64,000 nt of DNA from Anodontia alba (lineage: Eukaryota; Mollusca; Bivalvia; Lucinida; Lucinidae), in contig OZ024821.1 in NCBI GenBank assembly GCA_964016985.1, positions 14,185,211 to 14,249,210 on the forward strand, read 5' to 3'. Under the pieces are notes generated by a model that was not told the DNA's origin, did no database searches, and was given only the letters and a program-made list of their open reading frames with translations. Below, piece by piece: positions 55,711 to 64,000 of this stretch. Each line of letters opens with the position of its first letter. Position 1 is the stretch's first letter. A program made the position numbers and the translations under genes.

Positions 55711-56550
55711 TCCCAAGTGACCCAGTTTCAAACTTGACCTACATGTAGATTTCACAGAGGCAAATAATCTGAGCAAAGTTCATTAAGATTGGATCAAAAC
55801 TGTGACCTCTAGAGTGTTAAAAAACTAATTGTTGATGACGGACAATGGACTACGGACAGAGGGTGATCACAATAGCTCACCCTGAGCTTTAACTCAGCTG
55901 AACTAATAACCTTGACATCTATTTTAAGGGATTAGTTTGTCCCAATACTTAGGGTGGTGAAATTATCCTAAATATTCAGACACATTTTCTCCTTACCATA
56001 TTTACCCCAAGTATTTGGCCACCTCTACTCCTTACCATACTTGTTCTAAAATTTAAACATTGAAGTATAATTTACTGCCCCACTTTGTGTAAAAAAAGAT
56101 TGCCGGATGAGTGGAAAACAGTGTAGACCCTGATGAGATGCCACATTCTGTGGCATCTCATCTGGGTCTACACTGTCTGCTCAGGCCTGTCTGTCTGAAT
56201 ACGTATGGTAAAATACATATCATACTTATCCTAAAATTTGAATGATCTGGGGGTTTTTTTTGTGTTTTTTTTTTTTTTTTTGGGTTTTATGGCCTTTTCA
56301 GGAATATTTCACTTATATCTAGCCAATTGTTCATCAAAGGTGGGCAAAAACCTGAGAACCCGGGGAAAAACCACCTGACCATCCGTAAGCAGAACTTTGC
56401 TTTCCCACATGTGATCTGAGCGAGGCCCAAACCACAGGGGTGAGAAACCTAATGGATTAAGAGTCAACTCTCCTATCTACTAAGCTACTGGGGCCCACGA
56501 ATGATCTGTTTGGATACCTGAGGCTGATGATATGTCTAACATTGTACTGA
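55711..56550 (+). repeat. Tandem duplication, unit 2
   Basis: 840 bases nearly identical to unit 1. Visible differences are a few substitutions, poly-T length, and 31 extra bases (GCCCACGAATGATCTGTTTG and on). It also contains a second MITE-E (about 55970-56250). Confidence 0.95.
56280..56494 (-). mobile_element. SINE-D, in unit 2
   Basis: Duplicate of the SINE-D at 55470, with the complete right end CTACTGGGGCCCACG. Confidence 0.75.
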
Positions 56551-56556
56551 ATTGAT

Positions 56557-56683
56557 TGTGTTAAGGTTTAACAACACATCAATCCTTTTGGGCATTTTGT
56601 ATCATCTCCCAGAGAAAGGGAGAAGAGTGGTAGAAGAGATAGTAGCGAAGATGAAAAAGAAGGACAGGGGAGAAAAAAAAAGT
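56557..56683. repeat. SINE-C first half
   Basis: TGTGTTAAGGTTTAACAACAC and CATCTCCCAGAGAAAGGGAG with a GA-rich run match 21984. The second half is replaced by the TIR element at 56686. Confidence 0.55.
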
Positions 56684-56685
56684 TA

Positions 56686-57045
56686 TTAGATTCTCAGACA
56701 CTTTAAATTAAAAAAATAGAAGCATGCGGGCGGCTTTTGATTTTTATTTTTATTTTCCAGTTGGGTACATTCTTGGACATTTGGGTTTGTTAGGCTAAAC
56801 AAAATGGTGCTTGGAGGTATCTAAAATCTATCTCTCTGCAAGGTAGCAAGTTTAAAGTCTCAAACAACATAAACAGATTTTCTTTGCAAGTAAGCATGCC
56901 ATATGTTTGTGGTCTAGATTGCAATTTGGTTAGAAATGATTCTCAGATAAGCGAGTAAAATCTAGTGACACGTATTTTTGTGGGTCAGAAAAAAATCATA
57001 CATGCGGGACCTTTTGGACAGATGCAGCGGTGTCTGAGAATCTAA
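56686..57045. mobile_element. 360-bp TIR element, TA flanked
   Basis: TTAGATTCTCAGACAC and GTGTCTGAGAATCTAA are perfect 16-base inverted ends, and TA stands on both sides (56684-56685 and 57046-57047). No ORF of note. Only one copy is seen here. A Tc1/mariner-like MITE is the simplest reading. Confidence 0.82.
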
Positions 57046-57331
57046 TACTTATTTTTTTGGCCTTAGAGTAATTTGATTAGGGTCTAAGCTGTTTGATTGT
57101 GCCTGCCTGTGTAGATTAAGGATACATACAACATCAGCAGAATTGAATGATCTCATCAGATGGTGGAAGGCGAAGCACAAGCTGATCTGGTCATCTACAT
57201 TTAACATACATGATAAGAATCCCTTTTAGGTGGTCAGAGGCATAATTATTAAAGATAAAAAAGGATGTTGAGGTTCCTTTTCAAGTACCTGTACATATAA
57301 TTATAAGGATAAAAGAACTAACAGACAATCA

Positions 57332-57575
57332 GGGCCCAGTTGTTCAAAGCTAACGATGTCATTAGTTAACGATTCGTTAAAATTTACATCAAGTGATACG
57401 CAAATATGCTGAAATGTTTTGCTGAAAAAATGTGAGTAGCTTTTGCAGTGCAAAAGCTACTCACATTTTTTCAGCAAAAAATATCAGAATATTGTAGATT
57501 GAATCTGCTAAAACAGTTAAGGAAATGATCCTTAACGAGCTCGTTAAGCTAACGTCGCTTTGAACAACTGGGCCC
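57332..57575 (+). mobile_element. MITE-A copy
   Basis: Full length, same orientation as 1172. It has a perfect TGAGTAGCTTTTGCAGTGC hairpin. A few differences in the arms (TTAAGGAAATGATCC). Confidence 0.93.
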
Positions 57576-57682
57576 AGAGTGATGAAAACTTAATACTCTG
57601 GATAAACTTTGTATGCTGGGGATACAAATATCACAGATGGTAATAGTTCTGTAACACTGTAGTTTACTCCAGTCCTTGAATA

Positions 57683-58310
57683 AATAAAGGGCTTTGAGAC
57701 ACTTTAAGGGGAGGGAACTATCTAAATTGTTTTAGCTCCCTTCTGAAACAGTTCTACCCTAAAAGATAAGAATTTGCTTCTATAGGGAGCATTTTTTTTT
57801 TCTTTTAGAGTAGACCCTTTATCATAAATAATTTTAGGGATTGGTGTACAGAAGGCAAACAGGAAGTCACAAAAGTTGTCTCCCTTGGCAAAAATGGCAA
57901 AAAATCTACAAATTGTATCCATTCGCCTTAATATGATAAAGTGCTAAGGACTGATAAAACTGTTAAAAATTAAATCAATGAAATCCCCTCTGCAGCTGAA
58001 CATAATAAAGGGAATTAATACACTTTAAGAGGAGGGAACTCTATCAAAATTGTTTTAGCTCCCTTCTGAAAAGGACCTACCCTAAAAGAAAAGAATTTGC
58101 TTCCAGTGGAAGCAAATTCTTTCCTTTTAGAGTAGATCCCTTTTCATAAATTTCAGGGATTGGTGTACAGAAAGGCAAACAGTAAGTCACAAAATTTGTT
58201 TCCTTTGGCAAAAATGGCAAAAAATCTACCAAGTGTATCCATTCCCCTTAATATGATAAAGTGCTAAGGACTGACAATGCTGTTAAAAATAATATCAATG
58301 AAAACACGTT
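57683..58310. repeat. Two MITE-G copies in a tandem duplication
   Basis: MITE-G copies at 57703-57932 and 58024-58252 share flanks (AATAAAGGG before; GATAAAGTGCTAAGGACTGA after). The whole unit of about 320 bp was therefore duplicated, not inserted twice. Core arms are AAGAATTTGCTTCCA and its inverse. Confidence 0.8.
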
Positions 58311-58325
58311 AACCCTGCATACTAC

Positions 58326-58535
58326 CGTATTTACCCTAAGTATTCGGACACCTCAACTCCTTACCATATATGTACTAAAATTTGAACCAGTACAATTCAC
58401 TACCCGATGCTGTGTCTAAAAATTGCTGGATGAGTGGCAAACAGTGTAGACCCAGATGAGACGCCACGTTCTGCGGCATCTCATCTGAGTCTATACTGTT
58501 TGCTCAGGCCTGTCTGTCCGAATATATATGGTAAA
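58326..58535. mobile_element. MITE-E, good copy
   Basis: It starts CCGTATTTACCCTAAGTATT. The core GTGTAGACCCAGATGAGACG and GGCATCTCATCTGAGTCTAT folds. The right end GTCCGAATATATATGGTAAAT is decayed. Confidence 0.85.
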
Positions 58536-58661
58536 TAAGGTACTCATCATGCTGATCATCTATGTGACATTGTGTTAGACTCTTAAACAAAAATTGTAGA
58601 ATAGTGTAGAAGTACCAACAAAAGGACAGACAGACTATGGTAGTTACCGTCACTCTGATAT

Positions 58662-58838
58662 ACGTAGCACTTGATAAATTGGGTTTTTTTTCAAAATGTT
58701 TCTCCGCAAAAACATATGTTGTGGGTACTCATTAGAAGCACCTCAGTGAGGTGCTTCTAATGAATACTACAACATATGTTTTCATGGAGAGATAAGAAAA
58801 ATATTTACCTCATACCTACTCTTACCTCGATCTATGGG
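58662..58838. mobile_element. MITE-B copy
   Basis: Core ATATGTTGTGGGTACTCATT around CACCTCAGTGAGGTGC, nearly perfect. Ends TACGTAGCACTTGATAAATT and CTTACCTCGATCTATG are decayed. Confidence 0.85.
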
Positions 58839-59085
58839 TAAACATGTAACTCCTGAGAGGGAAGGAGGTAAAAAATCATATGAACTGCAATGTCAGAAAA
58901 CACATCTTTGGTCATGTGTGCCTAGGGAAGATTTAGATCAACCAGCACATTTGGACAGCCAAGGATTCAAAGTTTCTTCATGTGGATAATGAAGATGCAG
59001 ATGCATTTCAAGGCTGAGCCAGTGTTTCTTCTTTGGGAGCATGTCATAAGGTATGTTTTCTAAAGTACAAACACAGTGGAGCTTT

Positions 59086-59476
59086 CATGAACGGTCACCT
59101 CTCAACAACCGCCACCTCCTTGTAACAGTCACTTTTCAAATTTCCCAAAGTTCTGCTTAACTATATGAACCATCGTACAACAAAACTTACAATAAGACCT
59201 TTGTGACCAGCAATGACTCAGATCAGCCTATGTCAAATGTTCTTGTTAATCCCCTCTTTAGATAGCCTACTGGCTGTAGAAAACATGCGATCAGCGAAGA
59301 CTGATCAGACTACGCACATGCACAGGATTATCTGAGTCTTGGCTGGCTGCCTTTGTCTTATTGTAGGTTTTGTCATGCACTAGTGCATATACAAGTACAT
59401 GTATTAACCTCCTCCCAACAACAGCCAGTTTTATCTCTTCACAAGGATAGCAGTTATAGGGAGGTTGCACTGTACT
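59086..59476. mobile_element. Possible TIR element, CAGTGNANCCTCC type ends
   Basis: CACAGTGGAGC and AACCGCCACCTCC on the left are partly inverse to GGGAGGTTGCACTGTA on the right. Inside lies a decayed foldback with GATCAGCGAAGACTGATC. The ends are weak. Confidence 0.4.
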
Positions 59477-59672
59477 TATCTGGTTAACAAAGTAAAAATA
59501 CAAACAATAACCTACTGGATTTATATATTAACAGTCATTAATCTGCCAATTATATCATTGGGGGAAGATATTTTAATTTACCGTCTTAAAAAAATTGTGT
59601 GTAAGTTAACTCATTTCTATGATTAAGCATAATATGCCCTATGCGCTATGGGAAGAATAAATTGCTCTGCCT

Positions 59673-59886
59673 TTAACCATAGTCCTGCTGAACCCAGATA
59701 TGCCCTGCCTTTGCAAACAGTATAGATCCAGATCAGTTGGCTTCTGAAGAAGCCAACTGATCTGGATCTGCACTGTTTGCCATTAAGTATTTGAATTTAT
59801 ATCAACAATCTAGATCAGGTAATTTGATTGGCTGAAAATTAGAAGAGGGTGTGGCATCTTAATTTATTCAGCAGGACAAGGGTTAA
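59673..59886. mobile_element. MITE-D copy
   Basis: TTAACCATAGTCCTGCTGAA and CAGCAGGACAAGGGTTAA. Perfect core with GATCCAGATCAGTTGGCTTC arms. Confidence 0.92.
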
Positions 59887-59989
59887 TGCACCATTCATTT
59901 GTAACTGTTAATGCCTCCACATCCACCACTTGGGTAGGGTAGTGGATAACATAGGAAAAAAATGTTTTTCTTTTGTTTTGTTTCTTCAT

Positions 59990-60165
59990 CAGAGAAATTT
60001 ATAAAAGAGGAGTATTTAGTGATAATACTGGGATAATCTTTCATATTTCTCCCAAAAAACTTCTGTGAAGTGCTTTTAATGAGTACCCACAACATATGTT
60101 TATGGAAAACTGTAGAAAATTATCCAAGTCAAACACTCCTCCTTAACAATTCCTCTGATTTTCAC
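59990..60165. mobile_element. MITE-N relative
   Basis: AAGAGGAGTATTTAGTGATAA and CAAACACTCCTCCTTAACAA are inverse arms as in MITE-N at 15419. One MITE-B core arm (AATGAGTACCCACAACATAT) lies in the middle. Confidence 0.65.
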
Positions 60166-60408
60166 TTCTTTGTGGCCTCTCTAGTACCAGAATATCATGC
60201 CACAATTAGCAATGATTAGTGAACCTATTAAAATACCAGTTGCCAGGGACAAAGAGCCAGGTTTTACCATCTGTTTAACCCTGCAGGGCTGCTAGTGGGG
60301 CTTAGCTGCACTAAAAGTCATTGTCTATAACCAGATGGTAGGGGTATGGTGGTTACAAATAAATGGTGTATGACTGGATGCTATAAAGCAAAATTCCTCC
60401 CATCAAAG
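60166..60408. other. Unannotated stretch
   Basis: No exon, TIR or repeat family is recognised. Confidence 0.4.
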
Positions 60409-60475
60409 CTCTAGATAAGAGGCTTTTTCATTAACCAAAACATATCAATATTTTTTTTCTTATTTCTATGAATCT
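60409..60475. mobile_element. Half MITE-B
   Basis: AGCTCTAGATAAGAGGC with TTTTTTCTTATTTCTATGAA, the left half of MITE-B in reverse arrangement. It stops where MITE-C begins. Confidence 0.6.
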
Positions 60476-60822
60476 TTAACATTTAGCACTCTGGGTAAAA
60501 TTTTCAGCAATTTCTCCTCTTTTCATCAATATTTTTGATACATCTCTAACGTCAAGAATCCAATTACATATAAATTTGTTAAATGTGGTTGTTTTTTTCC
60601 TCAATTCTGAAAATCTGATATGTCGAGGTATGGACATCTCGAAGTGTTTCAGAGAGTCCCTTGGAATTCGCGATAACGAGAGTCGACTGTATTTTACATA
60701 CTTTTCCACGAAAACAGATTTTGACATTTTGCATGAAACCACAAAACCTGTTATCTGAGAAAAGTAAGAAAAATATCAGCAATTTGTTGTCTGCTGAAAT
60801 AGCCGAGAGTGATAAAGGTTAA
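60476..60822. mobile_element. MITE-C holding a truncated MITE-H
   Basis: The left end TTAACATTTAGCACTCTGGG runs to 60507. The MITE-H piece spans 60508-60689 (CAATTTCTCCTCTTTTC to ACGAGAGTCGACTG, TA after). MITE-C resumes to GAGTGATAAAGGTTAA. The missing left arm of MITE-H suggests deletion during or after insertion. Confidence 0.8.
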
Positions 60823-60828
60823 ATACAT

Positions 60829-61047
60829 TGCTTAAGGAGAACGGATACACTTTTCAGGGAGGCAACCCTGTCAAAACTGTTTTGCATCCCTTCTGAAAAT
60901 GTGCTTTTCTATAAAAAAAGAATCTGCTCATCCTTTAGTGCCCTTGCTGGAAAGGAACTGGTGTGCAGAAATTCAAACAGGAAATCACCCTTAATCCCTT
61001 GAAAACAACATGGCAGAAAATCTGCCAAGTGTATCCAATCCCCTTAA
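60829..61047. mobile_element. MITE-G copy
   Basis: TGCTTAAGGAGAACGGATAC and GTGTATCCAATCCCCTTAA are inverse ends, and the last TTAA is also the first base group of the next MITE-D. The centre is decayed. Confidence 0.75.
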
Positions 61048-61257
61048 CCTTTGTCCTGCTGAACCCGGATATGCACTTCCTTTGCAAACAGTGTAGATCC
61101 AGATCAGTTGGCTTCTGAAGAAGCCAACTGATCTGGATCTGCACTGTTTGCCATTAAGTATGCGAATATACAGCAATAATCTTAATCTAGTAATCTGATT
61201 GGCTTAAAATTGGAAGTAGGCGTGGCATCTTAATTTATTCAGCAGGACAAGGGTTAA
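61044..61257. mobile_element. MITE-D copy
   Basis: TTAACCTTTGTCCTGCTGAA to CAGCAGGACAAGGGTTAA. Perfect GATCCAGATCAGTTGGCTTC core. It shares TTAA with its neighbours on both sides. Confidence 0.92.
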
Positions 61258-61412
61258 CATTGCATTCAGCAGAGGACAAACTGATGATATTTTCTCATTT
61301 TTCCCAGAAAACAGGATTTGACATTTCATGCAAATTGTTGGAGTAATGGAGACAATTTGCATTTCAATATGTTGTCTGCTGAAAATTTACCTTTACCCAG
61401 AGGGCTATTTAA
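61254..61412. mobile_element. MITE-C copy, shortened
   Basis: TTAACATTGCATTCAGCAGAG on the left, CCTTTACCCAGAGGGC and TTTAAGCACTAA on the right. The core GGATTTGACATTTCATGCAA is present but its second arm is partly deleted. Confidence 0.7.
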
Positions 61413-61683
61413 GCACTAATAAAGCCATTTCACATACACTGTGTCTTGATAAACCCTAGCTTATTTTACATGCATACAGTGAAGCCAGACGTTCCAGTTT
61501 ATGTATCATAATTACCCGAAATATTTAGACACAATAACTCCCACTCATAAATGAACAGATGATAGTTTGATAACCAAGAAAGGGATTCCTATGTTTTACA
61601 TGGTCACAGCTCTAGATCAGGCATATTTTTAAACCAAAAAGTATTGAACCGTATTTACTCTGAGTATACGTCAAATCCTTATC

Positions 61684-61866
61684 ATAGCAACAGATAAGGC
61701 TGAAATCCGAAAAATGCGGATATCTTTCTATTCTCAATGAAAATGTATGTTGTGGTACTCATTAGAAGCGCCTCGGTGAGGCGCTTCTAATAAGTACCCA
61801 CAACATATGTTTTCGTCAAGAAATAAGAAAAATATTATGTGGATACCCACTCTTATCTGTAGCTAT
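61684..61866. mobile_element. MITE-B copy
   Basis: Ends TAGCAACAGATAAG and CTTATCTGTAGCTA. The core ATGTTGTGGTACTCATTAGA surrounds GCGCCTCGGTGAGGCGC. Confidence 0.9.
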
Positions 61867-61867
61867 G

Positions 61868-62052
61868 AATTATTATCATACCTAAACTAAAGTTTGAACA
61901 AGTACAATTCACTACCTCATGCTGTGTCTAGAAATTGCTAGATGATTGACAAACAGTGGAGATCCTAATGAGACACCACATTCTGCGGCATCTCATCTGG
62001 GTCTACACTTTTGCTCATGTTTGTCTGTCTGAAAAATAAGGTAAATACGGTA
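61868..62052. mobile_element. MITE-E copy
   Basis: CAGTGGAGATCCTAATGAGAC and GGCATCTCATCTGGGTCTAC form the core. The right end AATAAGGTAAATACGG is clear. Confidence 0.75.
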
Positions 62053-62219
62053 TATATTTTTTATTCCTCAGTGAAGTTTTTGTGGAGAAATAAGAAAAAT
62101 ATTTATTCAATACTTCCTCTTATCTAGAGCCATAAATAGTCAGTAAATAGTCATCAACTCATATATGTCTTCAATTTATATACATGTATGTCTTCAATTT
62201 ATAAAACTTGTTAGTGTAT

Positions 62220-62430
62220 TTAACCTTGTCCAACTGAACCCCGATATACCATGCCTTTGCAAACAGTGTAGATCCAGATCAGTTGGCTTGAAGAAGCCAA
62301 CTGATCTGGATCTGTACTGTTTGCCATTTACAATGTTAATGTATGTCAACAATCTGAATCAAGGGATCTGATTGGCTGACAATTAGAAGTGGGTATGGCA
62401 TCTCAATTTATTCAGCATGACAAGGGTTAA
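62220..62430. mobile_element. MITE-D copy
   Basis: TTAACCTTGTCCAACTGAAC to CAGCATGACAAGGGTTAA. Core GATCAGTTGGCTTGAAGAAG. Confidence 0.9.
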
Positions 62431-62701
62431 AAGTGCTGGCTGGATGGCAAACAGCTGGATCTTCAGGTAGATTTACCAACATAGAGTAAGCATTTCTCTG
62501 ATAAGCATTTCCTACAAGAGTCTTTGCAGGGCTCTCTGAGGGTACCCAAGGATTCAAAACATCTTCAAGCAGACAGTGAAGACTGATCAGCCCGTGATAC
62601 AATATTCTTCCTATTTTACAACAAAAATAAACACTGTTTCTCATTTCAATATCTTTGTTATCTTACTTAGAGCTATGAGTCTAGCCAAGGCCTGCCCTTT
62701 T
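62431..62701. other. Decayed palindromic repeat remnants
   Basis: GGATGGCAAACAGCTGGATC at the left and CAGACAGTGAAGACTGATCAG near 62570 resemble the 21060/59086 palindromic family. No ends are recognised. Confidence 0.35.
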
Positions 62702-62898
62702 TAGCACACTCATAGTTCCAAATAAAGCACTTTTTTTAACCAAAAAGCACTGATATTTTTCTTATTTCTCCACAAAAGCATGTTGAGTACTCATTCAAAG
62801 CACCTCATCGAGGTGCTTCAAATGAGTACCCACAACATATGTTTTCATGGAGAAATAAAAATAATACTATGTGGATACCCTGTCTTATCTGGAGCTAA
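62702..62898. mobile_element. MITE-B copy
   Basis: The core GTTGAGTACTCATTCAAAGC, around CACCTCATCGAGGTGC, with the inverse GCTTCAAATGAGTACCCACA. The right end is CTTATCTGGAGCTA. Confidence 0.85.
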
Positions 62899-63409
62899 CT
62901 CTGAACTCAGTAGAATCTAGCATGGAGAAAGTCCCTGACTAGGTCACTGGCTGTTTCCACCCTGTGAATTAAGGCTGGGTTTTACAAGACAGACATACTT
63001 TCTTTTAGAAAGGGTCATGCAAGTTAAGCTTCTAAGACAAACAGTTAAAAATGATTGTGCAAAAAGTGCTGTTTTGAAATTAGACTTATACAATTAACAA
63101 GAGAACGCTGAAGAGACACTGTCAGTCAGGGCCCTTACTTAAACAAGATACCAAATAATCACTTGTTTAAATAGTATTCAGTATTTTATTCCCCTAGTAT
63201 GGTCGTAATTTTTTGGCCATGTTCTGCATTATGCAGTGATACACGAATTCTTTTATTGTGTTTCACTAATAACATCCCTATATTACCCAATTATTCTGCT
63301 ATGCTCCAAAACCATGACAATTCTAAATAAAACAAAACCTTGTTCTAACAAGTTCAGGATGTCACAGTATTACCTGTTAAAGCTATAGGAGTAATATTGC
63401 CCTGGCAGT
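62899..63409. other. Unannotated stretch
   Basis: No exon, TIR or known repeat is seen. It has average AT content for the window. Confidence 0.4.
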
Positions 63410-63631
63410 TTAACGCTCAGCACTCTGGGTAAAAATTTCAGTGGATGACATTTTGAAATATTTTCTTTCTTTAGGGTTTTTTTTTCCAGAAAACAGGCTC
63501 TGACATGTCATGCAAATTGTCTCCCAAAGAGACAATTTGCATGCAATGTCAAAGCCTATTTTCTGGGAGAATAAGAAAAATATCATCAATTTGTCATCTG
63601 TTGAATTTGCCCAGAATGTGGTTTAGGTTAA
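63410..63631. mobile_element. MITE-C, good copy
   Basis: TTAACGCTCAGCACTCTGGG to GTGGTTTAGGTTAA. The core GGCTCTGACATGTCATGCAA and its inverse enclose TTGTCTCCCAAAGAGACAA. Confidence 0.92.
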
Positions 63632-63724
63632 CAGTTCATTTATAGCAACCAACCAACGAGTTGTTGGTTGCTTTATGGTAGTATTCTGTTCTATTCAAAA
63701 ATTGCTATACTAAGACTCAATTTT

Positions 63725-63882
63725 TTGTGTAACCGGAAATTGTGAATATAAACCTTTAAATACGTCACTTCCGTTTTCAGCGTTTGTTTACAATCACCCG
63801 ATGACAGCAACTGTTAAACCTAACAGATATCACATTTCCATACTAAAAACAAATAAAAATCAGGCATAGGCGAGATTTTAAG
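63725..63882 (+). promoter_or_regulatory. Candidate promoter and first exon of a plus-strand gene
   Basis: AACCGGAAAT (63731-63740) is an ETS-type site. TACGTCACTTCCG (63761-63773) is, on the other strand, the GGAAGTGACGTA composite of ETS and CRE sites, common in housekeeping promoters. A consensus splice donor AAG|GTAAGA ends a possible exon at 63882. A 22-codon upstream ORF (MTATVKPNRYHISILKTNKN...) ends just before it. GCGCGCGGGC and ACCGGATGT follow at 63950-63985, so CpG content rises at the window edge. The gene would continue beyond base 64000. The same block could instead drive a minus-strand transcript, including the missing SCaMC first exon. Confidence 0.4.
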
Positions 63883-64000
63883 GTAAGAATAAAACACACA
63901 TTAGTTTTGTCAGTATTTTCAGTGGTATTCCAGAAGAACGTTTTCCTTGCGCGCGGGCAACGTGACATCCGGTTGAAACGAAAGTAGAAAAAGCTCCACT

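Overview
The window is non-coding-rich animal DNA, most likely from a bivalve mollusc. The evidence is a spliced nuclear gene with GT/AG introns, dense palindromic MITEs, tRNA-headed SINEs, a mariner relic, and repeat elements built of 145-170 bp tandem units ending in GACG-type tracts, a style well known in bivalve genomes. The species cannot be named from the sequence. There is no bacterial, viral or CRISPR content.

One host gene is recognisable. It lies on the minus strand and encodes an ATP-Mg/Pi mitochondrial carrier with EF hands (SCaMC, SLC25A23/24/25 family, closest by eye to SLC25A25). Seven exons, 915 nt in a continuous frame (305 codons), lie at 26183-26060, 21558-21471, 20071-19960, 15325-15167, 7433-7281, 5405-5295 and 2160-1993. 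They encode EF hands 2-4, the linker, and carrier repeats 1 and 2. The exon with the start codon and EF hand 1 was not found, and the third carrier repeat lies left of base 1. A possible promoter and first exon of a second gene, on the plus strand, sits at the right edge (63725-63882).

Most of the rest is repeats. Working names used here: MITE-A (ends GGGCCCAGTTGTTCAAAG), MITE-B (ends TAGCTCTAGATAAG, core ATGTTGTGGGTACTCATTAG), MITE-C (TTAA-flanked, ends near CTTAGCATGCTGGG and CCAGAGAGTGGTAAAGG), MITE-D (TTAA-flanked, CCCTTGTCCTGCTGAA), MITE-E (CCGTATTTACCCTAAGTATT), plus single-copy relatives. SINE-A, -B, -C and -D are short interspersed repeats, most with a tRNA-like head on the minus strand. 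TRE-1 to TRE-8 are tandem-repeat elements.

Layout: 1-26.3 kb holds the gene exons with introns full of MITEs and SINEs. 26.5-28.6 kb is a TRE-6 copy. 31.3-37.9 kb is a five-deep nest: TRE-2 holds TRE-1, which holds a hAT-like element, which holds TRE-3, which holds mariner. 38.0-44.2 kb is a TRE-4 array holding a TRE-5. 44.9-46.7 kb is TRE-3 and 47.9-49.0 kb is TRE-8. 51.3-53.3 kb is a second, nearly identical TRE-6. 53.7-56.6 kb is TRE-7 plus a recent 0.8 kb tandem duplication. 57-63.6 kb is MITE-rich.

The most interesting feature is a shared end structure in TRE families whose bodies are unrelated: ACAAGA or ACTAGA, then a short palindrome, then a short terminal sequence, then tandem units, then usually a GACG-type tract, and a 3' hairpin whose outer arm is the inverse of the 5' terminal sequence. 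One nested insertion shows entry between A and T without target duplication. This suggests mobilisation by a Helitron/Helentron-like hairpin-recognising enzyme, which is an inference.
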